Positions 15,644 through 24,197 of a DNA stretch of 64,000 nucleotides are shown piece by piece. The DNA lies in the NCBI GenBank assembly GCA_023664865.1, contig JAMPEU010000014.1, positions 1 through 64,000 of the forward strand, read 5' to 3'. The position numbers were made by a program, and so were the translations under genes. The notes beneath the pieces are model-generated. The model did not search any database. It saw only the letters and a list, made by a program, of their open reading frames with translations, and was not told the origin of the DNA. Each line of letters starts with the position of its first letter. Positions within the stretch are counted from its first letter, which is position 1. The DNA comes from Butyrivibrio sp. (lineage in GTDB: Bacteria > Bacillota > Clostridia > Lachnospirales > Lachnospiraceae).

Positions 15644-16966
15644 ATGAAACCTAATGCACCAAAAAACCCCAATTACAAAATTTTAATAGCTATTTGCATA
15701 ATTAATATATTTATGGCTCTTGCATTAAATAATTTTAGTTCCTCGGAATTATATTTACCGGCGTTATTTATTTATTTTCTATCAGGACTCGCAACATTTA
15801 TTGACAAGATATCCTATTATAAAGAGCTACAATACAAAATAGAAGAAAGAATATCCTATATATGTTTTTTAACGTGTGCGATAATGGTATGCCTTTATGT
15901 TGCAGACTCACTTAATTATATTGAAATCACTTTTCAAGGTTATCACGGAATTTATAAAGTTCTTATGCAGGGCGTTCATAATTCCTTCTTTACCTTTAAT
16001 TCAATTAATATAACTCCATTCATTTTTCTATGTGCATTTATGATTCCGCTATTCTATCTCATTTTATGCATAATTGCATATCTGCGGGAAAAAGATGTTA
16101 CAAAAAAATTGGTTTTTTATATTTTAAATACCTACAAAATTTGGTTTATTTTGTGGGCTGTATTTTCAATTATATCCGGTAGCATCGGAGCAATAATATG
16201 CCATTTTAAATATATACACAGTTCCCATGAATATGGCAATCCACAGTATCATAAATATTTTATCTTGTTTTTTTGCTTAACCATAGCCATTTCTTATATA
16301 TGCCTTTTTCGACGTTATAAAAATCGAATTGATAAATTAAATAATCCAAATGCAGTTATGCCCAACACTACAAATACCGAATATGAAAAATGTATGTCCG
16401 GGAAATGGTATGACTGTCACAATGAGATATTTTTAGCATACAAAAATAATGCCAGAACACTATTGGCGCAGTACAATTCTCTCACCTATAACCAAAAGAA
16501 AGAAAAGACGGATATTTTGAAACAGCTTTTAGGAAGTGTCGGGGCAAATGTATCAATAGGGAATCCATTTATTTGCGATTACGGAAAAAATATACATATA
16601 GGCAAAAATGTATCCATTAATATGAATTGCACATTTGTTGACTGCAACAATATAGCGATAGGGAATAATGTACTGATATCTTCTAATGTACAAATATATA
16701 CAGCTACACATCCGATTGAACTGTCAGAAAGGCTTACTCCGAACTGGAATCCCGAAAGCAGCGAATATTTCTGCCGCACATATGCCTTACCTGTAAAAAT
16801 TAGCGATGGGTGTTGGATAGGCGGCGGCGTTATTATTCTTCCCGGAGTAACAATTGGTGCAGGAACAGTAATCGGCGCAGGAAGCGTTGTTACAAAAGAC
16901 ATTCCTGCCAATTGTGTTGCCGCCGGAAATCCCTGTCGGGTAATTAGAAACATTAATGAAGAATAG
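15644..16966 (+). CDS. Membrane domain fused to a maltose-type O-acetyltransferase
   Basis: A 440-residue protein with two halves. Residues 1-235 hold about six hydrophobic segments (near 13-34, 38-55, 73-90, 120-150, 166-186, 205-222). Residues 248-440 are a complete maltose/galactoside acetyltransferase: the Mac domain (EKCMSGKWYDCHNEIFLAYKNNARTLL), then hexapeptide repeats of a left-handed beta-helix, with the catalytic region TATHPIE and the end IGAGSVVTKDIPANCVAAGNPCRVIR. The usual soluble enzymes are about 185-200 residues, so the membrane half is an addition. It should acetylate a sugar, perhaps on a membrane-bound or exported glycan; the acceptor is unknown. The membrane half is AT-rich and the gene is one of only two plus-strand genes, which suggests horizontal gain. 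Confidence 0.85.
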   Translation: MKPNAPKNPNYKILIAICIINIFMALALNNFSSSELYLPALFIYFLSGLATFIDKISYYKELQYKIEERISYICFLTCAIMVCLYVADSLNYIEITFQGYHGIYKVLMQGVHNSFFTFNSINITPFIFLCAFMIPLFYLILCIIAYLREKDVTKKLVFYILNTYKIWFILWAVFSIISGSIGAIICHFKYIHSSHEYGNPQYHKYFILFFCLTIAISYICLFRRYKNRIDKLNNPNAVMPNTTNTEYEKCMSGKWYDCHNEIFLAYKNNARTLLAQYNSLTYNQKKEKTDILKQLLGSVGANVSIGNPFICDYGKNIHIGKNVSINMNCTFVDCNNIAIGNNVLISSNVQIYTATHPIELSERLTPNWNPESSEYFCRTYALPVKISDGCWIGGGVIILPGVTIGAGTVIGAGSVVTKDIPANCVAAGNPCRVIRNINEE

Positions 16967-16976
16967 GCTGCTCCTC

Positions 16977-17795
16977 CTACCCCATAATAACCGTCCGCAG
17001 CCATTCCTGCGCCAAGCCTACCCAGGATACACATTCTTCTTCCATGCCGTTGCCATCTGGCGACATGGTTCGCCTGTCGGCAAGTGCAAGTCCGTGCGCG
17101 CCTGCGGCGTACATATGCAGTTCGACGGGAATGTTATGCTTCCGCATTGCCAGTGCAAGAAAGATTGAATTTTCTGCCGGCACCAGACCGTCTTCGTCCG
17201 TACTCCAGATGAAAGCCGGCGGCGTGTCTGCGCTGACCTGATTTTCCAGCGACAGCTCGTCCTTCATGCTCTCATAATTCTCACCGAGCAGACTGCGAAA
17301 AGATTCTTCGTGGGCGTATTTACCCGATGTAATAACAGGATAATTAAGTATCATTCCGGCAGGACGCAGCATTTCCGAAGGTACGCCTACTTTCTCTGAC
17401 AGAAACGGTCTGTTCCAGAACATACCGTAGCTTGCCGCCAGATGTCCGCCTGCAGAAGAACCTTCCACCACAATCTTATCCTGCGCTACATGCCACTCTT
17501 TTGCATTCTCTTTTATTATCTTTACCGCGTTTGCAAGCTCCAAAAGCGCCGCCGGATATCTTGCAGGAGCTATCGAATAATACAGAACCGCCGCGTGGCA
17601 GCCGTATGCAGTCCATTGCAGCGCCAGCATCTCCGCCTCTCTGTCTGAAAGAAAGCAGTATCCACCGCCCGGACAGATAAGGATTAACGGTCTTTCGTTG
17701 ATGCCGATTTCTCCCGAATGGGAAATCAGGTACAGATTCAGTTTGGCGTTATCGCTCCCGCCTTCTACATGAATAGGGTATTCTTTGTAAATCAT
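16977..17795 (-). CDS. Alpha/beta hydrolase, acetyl-esterase-like
   Basis: A 272-residue serine hydrolase with no signal peptide, so cytoplasmic. ICPGGGYCFLSDREAE is the oxyanion-hole region (an HGGG-type loop with proline in place of histidine). The nucleophile elbow is EGSSAGGHLAA. The probable acid is in STDEDGLVPAENS and the histidine in AAGAHGLALADRR. This set resembles acetyl-xylan or carbohydrate-deacetylating esterases of gut clostridia. It converges with the acetyltransferase gene, only 10 bp apart, which hints at opposing acetylation and deacetylation, though they are on opposite strands. Confidence 0.85.
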   Translation of the reverse strand: MIYKEYPIHVEGGSDNAKLNLYLISHSGEIGINERPLILICPGGGYCFLSDREAEMLALQWTAYGCHAAVLYYSIAPARYPAALLELANAVKIIKENAKEWHVAQDKIVVEGSSAGGHLAASYGMFWNRPFLSEKVGVPSEMLRPAGMILNYPVITSGKYAHEESFRSLLGENYESMKDELSLENQVSADTPPAFIWSTDEDGLVPAENSIFLALAMRKHNIPVELHMYAAGAHGLALADRRTMSPDGNGMEEECVSWVGLAQEWLRTVIMG

Positions 17796-17813
17796 GATAT
17801 TATTTTCCTTTCA

Positions 17814-20417
17814 CTATGCTTTGTTATTAGTTTCATCCGGCTCATAATTATCCATTCCACTCACATTTAAATAGGCGGACAGTTCTGTCATGCGCCCTAT
17901 TTCCAGTTCGGATATAAAGTTTTCCATAAATTCAAAATCAATTTGGTTCTTTTCCTTTACAGGCAGCTTAATATATTCCGATTTAATCTTATCCCATGTG
18001 CACATATTATCAAACCCGAACTTTTTTTGTATAAACGATAACGCGCTTGCTATAAATAAGCCTTGCTTTTCCGAAACTTCAAATTTAGGGGTAAGTGAAA
18101 ACACCCTCGCATGTGTCACCATTTTATACTCAAAATTACGATAATACGCTAAGCCAAACATATCAACCGTAAACGTTCCTGCTTTAAATAATTTGGCATC
18201 TACATCAGTCTTGCCAAGTATTCCGTTATTTGCAGCTCCTGCGGTCACCACATAAGAACCTTTATTATTAATATGCCTTTTTTGAATATCAAAATTTCCA
18301 CTGCTGCTGTCAAATAACTTTTCAAGCTTATATTTTCCCCATTTAACATTTTTCAGCTTTTCGTTAAGCAAAGCATCCTTTTTCAAACGCTCATTATCTG
18401 TGTTTCGGTTCTTCAATAGATTTGATACTTCCCATGTAAGATAATCGCCCACCGTCTTTTCTAAATCACCAAACTCCGGTTTAATGTCAACAGGAGCTGC
18501 CTGATTCCAATCTGCGCCATTCTTAGGATCAATCCTGCCCTCATAATATTCTTTTTCCGTAAAGATATTCAGTTTAGACTTACCAAAACGCACCAGTTCT
18601 ATGAGTTCAGCATAACGTCCATTTGCATTATTGGTATCACGCAGATTACAGCTTGCCTTTTTACGATTGGTTCTTGTATATCCGTCTATGGAGAAATCAA
18701 TAAATTTCACCGTATCATCTTTATGGTGCGCTTCACCGACACGGAAAACATAAATATTGGTCTGCACGCTTGATTTTCCAATAAACAAGTCAGCCGGCAT
18801 TTTAATGCTTGCAAGCAATGTACTGTGTTTTAAAATTTTTTTGTTGTATTCAACCGCTTTTCCGCTTCCCGCAGAATTTTGAATAATAATTGCCGCATAC
18901 CCTTTATCCATCATTGATAAGGCTTTTTCAACAAATACCATACCGTTGCCGGGAGCTGAATATGGCGGATTCAAAACAAACGCATCCGCGGGAAATCTCT
19001 CTACATTTTCACCAAAACCATACTTTCCGTCAAATTCTTTCAAGGAATCCTTATTTATAATATTTGAACTGCCGTCACCCATCAAAATCATATTAAGGAT
19101 AGCAAGCATATAAACTTCCGAAAGATTTTCAATCCCAAGAAGCTGTTTCGCTTTGATTTTGGCAGATTTCAAGGCAAGTTCGTCAGGAGATTTAATCTCC
19201 TTTTTTGCATCTGTCAACATCTCGTTCATAGCAGCAACCAAAAGTCCTGCCGAACCGGTTGCAAAATCCCACACATAAGAATCTTTATTTACCCTTGCCA
19301 AACGTGCCAGAAGAGTTGCAACATAGGAAGGCGTCAGCACGACATCATTAAGCTTGTCCTGTGTAAAACCGAGCCAACTATACATTTCATTAAACAGTTT
19401 GCCGGTGAAATCGGTACTAAGCCCAATTTTATAATAAATTCCAAGATCATCTATGATTTTTGTGAATACGCGTTTCAACTGGCTCTCACCATTCTCTGCT
19501 TTATTGATATTATCGGTTGTCAACGTATTCTGCAAAGTACGGATAATCATCTCGCGTTTTTCCTGCGGCAAATCCTTTTTATTCAAAAACGCCTTGATTT
19601 TACGAAGAATTATATCACCGTCATGGTTTCCTTCTTCACTTGATGATTTTAATTCTGACTTTTCAAGAGCCGCAACGCTTCCGGGAACACCGAGCGTTGC
19701 TATAATAGAAGCCGCTACCAGATAAACCCTGTCCCGCTCACTTAAGCCCTTTTCATTCTGATAAATATCATTATTTAGTTTAACAAGGCTGGCATTGATT
19801 TCCTGTTCACGATGTTCTTTCAGTTTTTCAATTTCTTCCTGAGAGAGTTGAAGACGCTTTACTTTTTCAATAAAGCTGTTGAAATTATCGTTTTTAAGGA
19901 AAGAAAAATCTGTGTAGTCATCAACTTCCTGTCCGATGCCGAAATTGCTCTTAGAAACATAATAAACGCCAATCTGATATTCCAATTTTCCGGCATCATT
20001 TCTGTATCCTGTCATGCCAATTGCAATAATATCAGTATAGCTTGTGTAATGCAGAAGCGCATTGGCATAATGAACGGCTCCGTTTACGGCATAAGAATTG
20101 ATATTTTTAAAATCAGGGCGGTTTTGGCGTGTTTTATTGGCAACTTTGCCATCCCCATCAAGCATCACAAGTCTGTCTTTGTAGCCTTTATACTCAATTA
20201 AAACCGGATAATAAACCGAATTATTATACTGCAGCAGAAGTTTGACATCAGGACGATTCCCGCCAACACCGCCTCTTTTGGAATAATAATCATTCAATGC
20301 CTGATCAATCTCTGTATTTAGCGATTCCTGCTCTAACTTATAATCAAGTTCATATGATTTCAGCCACCCATTTGCAAGGTCTGCAATGTTTGGTTCAACA
20401 GATTGTATCTTAGCCAT
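17814..20417 (-). CDS. Single-chain restriction-modification enzyme (type IIG-like)
   Basis: An 867-residue protein combining three activities. Residues about 45-90 look like a PD-(D/E)XK nuclease core (R-P-D57-V-K-L-L-L then P-V-L-I-E75-Y-K77). Residues about 330-650 are an N6-adenine methyltransferase: SAM motif DFATGSAG (384-391) and catalytic N-P-P-Y (483-486). From about 715 to the end is one target-recognition domain like those of type I HsdS subunits (WGKYKLEKLFDSSSGNFDIQKRHIN, VTAGAANNGILGK, THARVFSLTPKF). I start at ATG 20417, with GGAGG upstream; 28 earlier codons are probably not translated. No separate hsdR, hsdM or hsdS gene lies nearby. A single recognition domain predicts an asymmetric target. 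Confidence 0.82.
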   Translation of the reverse strand: MAKIQSVEPNIADLANGWLKSYELDYKLEQESLNTEIDQALNDYYSKRGGVGGNRPDVKLLLQYNNSVYYPVLIEYKGYKDRLVMLDGDGKVANKTRQNRPDFKNINSYAVNGAVHYANALLHYTSYTDIIAIGMTGYRNDAGKLEYQIGVYYVSKSNFGIGQEVDDYTDFSFLKNDNFNSFIEKVKRLQLSQEEIEKLKEHREQEINASLVKLNNDIYQNEKGLSERDRVYLVAASIIATLGVPGSVAALEKSELKSSSEEGNHDGDIILRKIKAFLNKKDLPQEKREMIIRTLQNTLTTDNINKAENGESQLKRVFTKIIDDLGIYYKIGLSTDFTGKLFNEMYSWLGFTQDKLNDVVLTPSYVATLLARLARVNKDSYVWDFATGSAGLLVAAMNEMLTDAKKEIKSPDELALKSAKIKAKQLLGIENLSEVYMLAILNMILMGDGSSNIINKDSLKEFDGKYGFGENVERFPADAFVLNPPYSAPGNGMVFVEKALSMMDKGYAAIIIQNSAGSGKAVEYNKKILKHSTLLASIKMPADLFIGKSSVQTNIYVFRVGEAHHKDDTVKFIDFSIDGYTRTNRKKASCNLRDTNNANGRYAELIELVRFGKSKLNIFTEKEYYEGRIDPKNGADWNQAAPVDIKPEFGDLEKTVGDYLTWEVSNLLKNRNTDNERLKKDALLNEKLKNVKWGKYKLEKLFDSSSGNFDIQKRHINNKGSYVVTAGAANNGILGKTDVDAKLFKAGTFTVDMFGLAYYRNFEYKMVTHARVFSLTPKFEVSEKQGLFIASALSFIQKKFGFDNMCTWDKIKSEYIKLPVKEKNQIDFEFMENFISELEIGRMTELSAYLNVSGMDNYEPDETNNKA

Positions 20418-20549
20418 GATTATTTCCTCCAGTATACTATTTAATATTATATTACTAATCCTAAAATTAGTAAATACCGCTTTACAATTTAAAATAATCA
20501 TAGCACCCTATATGTCCAAAAAAACGTACTTATTTCCAATCGTTTACAA

Positions 20550-23500
20550 TTAACCCTTTCCTTCCTTTCTCCTTCTCTTCCTTTTCTTCCTGCTTACTAT
20601 TATAATCGCCGCAACAATTACCACTGCAGCCGCCGGGATAATGTAAACCAGATAGTCGGCGATTGTCTTCTCATGAACACAGGCTGCAATTTCAGCTTCC
20701 GTTCCAGCAACTGTAAACAAGTGATAGATTCCCATAAGTTCAGTATCCTCCTTAATCCATTCACCGTCCCGCTTTACATATACGTTCACGCCCTCGGTCT
20801 GCCCACGCGGTGCCTGATAACGTATCTGATGCTCATTATTTCCATCGTCTGTAAAGTTTATATTCCAGCCCTCCACGGCATCGACTGGCACGTCTTCCCC
20901 CGTCTCAAGTTCATTAACATCAATCTCTTTAATCTCAAGCTGCGCATCTTTTTCAAACTTGCCGTCTACGAGGAACACTGACTGCGAATTGCCCCTGGTC
21001 TGCTTGGATGCAATCGTTGTAAGATATCGTACATACTCCACAGTAACGTCTTCATCCTGAACGACGTGGTTAAGCTCTTTAATATCCCAATCCGCATAGA
21101 ATCCTTCTTTAACGGGAATATTCGGATACATTACGGAAGACACTGCCCCGCCGTACGAACATTCCACACTGCTTATTTCCTCATCGTCGGCATAGAATAC
21201 AATCCTCATTGTCCGAAACTTATCAGGCAGATTTTCTATTTCCATTTCCATAAGCTGTGCATAGCTGACAGGCTCTGCCTTTCCGCTGTAGCTGATGCGG
21301 TCTATACCTGCGATTTCATCAGATACAAAGAAATTATTTTCCACGTTTCCGCTCTCGTCAATTTCTCCAGCTATCGCCCCCGAAAAAGCTGCCGCCTTCT
21401 TAATTCGCACCATTGTATAACAGTTGCTGATGCTGTATCCGGAGCCTGCGATGCCTGCCACATACTCTTCTCCCTCTAAACTGCACTTGGCAAAGCTTCT
21501 CATTATATGCGAGCGGGACTGTCCTGCAATGCCGCCCGCATAGTTTCCTGAACTGCTGATTATCTTTCCATAATTCTCACACCACAGAATCGTTCCCATC
21601 TCCTGCAGCCCTGATATGCCGCCCACACAGCTTTTCTGCGCAGTAATCCTGCCTGTGTTGACATTGCTTCTCAACACGCACTTAGTTAAGAAAGTAGAGT
21701 TTAACTTCGCGTCTTCGATGCCCGTCACATCGCTTTCCAAGTCGAAATCATACTCTATTGCCATCGTTCCCGCGATTCCGGATACATTAATATCTCCTTC
21801 TACCGTTCCACTGTTCTTACAGCCGGCAACCGTGGCTTCCGTACTTGTCTCCGCATCTTCTCTGGAATTGTCTTCATATATATTGGAATAGTCCATTTCC
21901 AACACGCCGTCAAGGGCATCGGTATACAGTCTCATAATCACGCTGAACTGGTCGTTAAGCTGTGCCATATCGTCTAACAGTACGTCATTTGTAGATGACA
22001 TTTCACTGTTCAGATATCCCATATTTTCAGAAAGTCCCTGCAGATTAAGGTTAAGGCTGCTCATTTTGGAACGGTAATCATTTCCAAATTGCGGCATATT
22101 GATGTCCGGCATATCTTCCAGATTTTTCACAATACTTTTTGCCTCATTTCCGGCGTTTTCCAGATTTTGTGCCGCGTCCTTAGCATATCCTACCGCCTGT
22201 TCAAGTTCTTTTGATGCTGCCTCTGTCATATCGTCCTGATGCCGCATCACGATTTCTGACATAGTATTCAAATAATCCTTCATATCCTGCGAATAGCCAT
22301 GACCGGAATACGAATCGCCGCAGCTCTCACGATATTTCTTGTCTGCGTAATCATACGATTCATCATCAATATCGGAAGCGTTATCGGACATTTTATCCGC
22401 CACATCGCTAAGAAGGTTATTGTCTAGCTCTTCCCTCTTAGTGCCAAGCGCCGGAAAACTGCCGGCAGTATCCGTATCGGCATCATAGTGAACCCAGTCT
22501 TCTACTTCTAAATAGTCTTCAAAATTGCTGCTATAAGACCACTCCTTCTGTACTTCACCGCCAATCACCGGCCTTAAGTCGTCCTCATTAGGCTCTCCCC
22601 CTGTATAATCCCCCTGCCCGCGCAGTTCATCTATATACATATTTTTATGTGCCTTTACCGCGTCGGAATACGCCTCTGTATACACTTTCTCGCCATCTTT
22701 CATTTTCTGTTTGGCATCATCATAGTTTGCTTTTTCTTCCGGCGTCATATATTGGTACACATCAAGTGTAGCTACCGTATCGTCCAGCTCGCTCGCAGCA
22801 TTTTTTATATTGCCTGCCGCTTCTGCCGTTTCATCAGCCATTCCGTTTTCTTTTGCGCTCTCGTCTATAATGTAGTCAATACGGTTTATTGCATCATTGA
22901 CTGAACCGGTCATATTATCCGCCCACACTATCGTCTCGTCGGATAAGAATGACATATCATCAAGCGCGTTATCCGCAAAAGCCTGTATAATCGAAAGCCG
23001 CCCTGAAATGATATCAGACTCAGAACCCGCGTCCTCTATCATACGGCTGGTTATATCATGCAGCTTATCAATATTCTCCGAGAGCTGATACGCTATGTCC
23101 TGCGTTAAGTCAATGGCAATATAAGGTTCGGTCTGCCCCGCGATGCCGCCTACGTCTTTACGTCCATAGACCGTTCCGCTATTCTCGCAGCCATACACAT
23201 ATCCTGACTGCCGTCCTACGATGCCGCCTATATTGTAGCCTACATGTTCATAGCCGACAGTTCCGTTATTGACGCACGACTGTATAATGCCTGTGGAAAG
23301 TCCTGCGATGCCGCCTGAGTCAATCGTATTGTTATTGATGGACTCCTGTTTATTATTTTCCTTATCCGTTTCCTTGTCATTTTCCGTATTCAAAAATCCC
23401 ATTGTATACTGCTCGATATTAATATCCTCTATCGACATTGCCGTGTCACTGTTGTAAATATTAACGTCAGCCTCATTAACGCAGCCAAAAATATTCCCCA

Positions 23501-24197
23501 TATTGTCACCCGCTATGCCGCCTGTATAATGCGCACCTTTTATCCTGCCGTCTGTCCTGCATTTTATCAGGATGCCGCTTGGCTCATTATAGCCCGTGAT
23601 ACCGCCTACATAATCATTTCCCTCTATTATTCCGTCAAATGAGCTGTTAATTATAATCCCCCTGTTATCGCCCGCTATGCCGCCTACTACAACCTGTTTT
23701 CCCGCTGGGCGCACAGCGCCTTTTACATTCAGATTGGCAATTACCGCGCTCTTCTGCGTATAACAGAATAATCCTGTATATGATACGGAATCTCTGATTT
23801 CCAAGCCGCTTATGGTATGTCCTTGTCCGTCGAAATAGCCGCCAAAAGTAGGAATTGAAGTAAAATCACCGTCTGTTAAATCCAAATCACATTCCAGATA
23901 CACTTTCTTATCCTGCGACCATGTATCCAGCCGGCAGTTTCTGGAAAATATCCTGAAATCATTCACGGATTTAATATGTATCTCTTTCCATTCACTCTCT
24001 CCCGAATCATAGGACTCCAAAGTTGCATTGGCATCTTCGATGGTAATAACGCTTTCTTTCGTTATATCTTCCTTCGATATTTCTTCTTCCGTCTCCTGCG
24101 CCATAACGTTTATAACCGGCATCATGATAAGCGTAAGCGCCAGTAATAAAGATGCTGTCCTTTTCTTATATATATTCTTATATATATTCTTATACAT
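20550..24197 (-). CDS. GLUG-motif surface protein with C-terminal membrane anchor
   Basis: A 1215-residue exported protein. An N-terminal signal peptide ends near VMAQE. Two blocks of GLUG-type repeats (GGIAGxNxG with NSG-V-G phrases) flank a long helical middle. That middle has heptad-like stretches (ENIDKLHDITSRMIEDAG, SVNDAINRIDYIIDES, ASELDDTVATLDVYQ), as in YhgE/Pip-type proteins. A single membrane helix near the end (YIIPAAAVVIVAAIIIV) is followed by a very basic tail. I start at ATG 24197 with AGAGGTGG before it; it overlaps the MMPL stop by eight bases, so the two are made together. It is probably a surface partner of the MMPL transporter. Three tandem copies of a 12-bp AAGAATATATAT-type unit encode KNIYKNIYK at the start. 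Confidence 0.8.
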   Translation of the reverse strand: MYKNIYKNIYKKRTASLLLALTLIMMPVINVMAQETEEEISKEDITKESVITIEDANATLESYDSGESEWKEIHIKSVNDFRIFSRNCRLDTWSQDKKVYLECDLDLTDGDFTSIPTFGGYFDGQGHTISGLEIRDSVSYTGLFCYTQKSAVIANLNVKGAVRPAGKQVVVGGIAGDNRGIIINSSFDGIIEGNDYVGGITGYNEPSGILIKCRTDGRIKGAHYTGGIAGDNMGNIFGCVNEADVNIYNSDTAMSIEDINIEQYTMGFLNTENDKETDKENNKQESINNNTIDSGGIAGLSTGIIQSCVNNGTVGYEHVGYNIGGIVGRQSGYVYGCENSGTVYGRKDVGGIAGQTEPYIAIDLTQDIAYQLSENIDKLHDITSRMIEDAGSESDIISGRLSIIQAFADNALDDMSFLSDETIVWADNMTGSVNDAINRIDYIIDESAKENGMADETAEAAGNIKNAASELDDTVATLDVYQYMTPEEKANYDDAKQKMKDGEKVYTEAYSDAVKAHKNMYIDELRGQGDYTGGEPNEDDLRPVIGGEVQKEWSYSSNFEDYLEVEDWVHYDADTDTAGSFPALGTKREELDNNLLSDVADKMSDNASDIDDESYDYADKKYRESCGDSYSGHGYSQDMKDYLNTMSEIVMRHQDDMTEAASKELEQAVGYAKDAAQNLENAGNEAKSIVKNLEDMPDINMPQFGNDYRSKMSSLNLNLQGLSENMGYLNSEMSSTNDVLLDDMAQLNDQFSVIMRLYTDALDGVLEMDYSNIYEDNSREDAETSTEATVAGCKNSGTVEGDINVSGIAGTMAIEYDFDLESDVTGIEDAKLNSTFLTKCVLRSNVNTGRITAQKSCVGGISGLQEMGTILWCENYGKIISSSGNYAGGIAGQSRSHIMRSFAKCSLEGEEYVAGIAGSGYSISNCYTMVRIKKAAAFSGAIAGEIDESGNVENNFFVSDEIAGIDRISYSGKAEPVSYAQLMEMEIENLPDKFRTMRIVFYADDEEISSVECSYGGAVSSVMYPNIPVKEGFYADWDIKELNHVVQDEDVTVEYVRYLTTIASKQTRGNSQSVFLVDGKFEKDAQLEIKEIDVNELETGEDVPVDAVEGWNINFTDDGNNEHQIRYQAPRGQTEGVNVYVKRDGEWIKEDTELMGIYHLFTVAGTEAEIAACVHEKTIADYLVYIIPAAAVVIVAAIIIVSRKKRKRRRKEGKG

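Noticed and set aside
16579-17034. 151-codon minus-strand frame opposite the acetyltransferase
   Set aside because: A shadow of the hexapeptide repeats on the other strand; no ribosome site.
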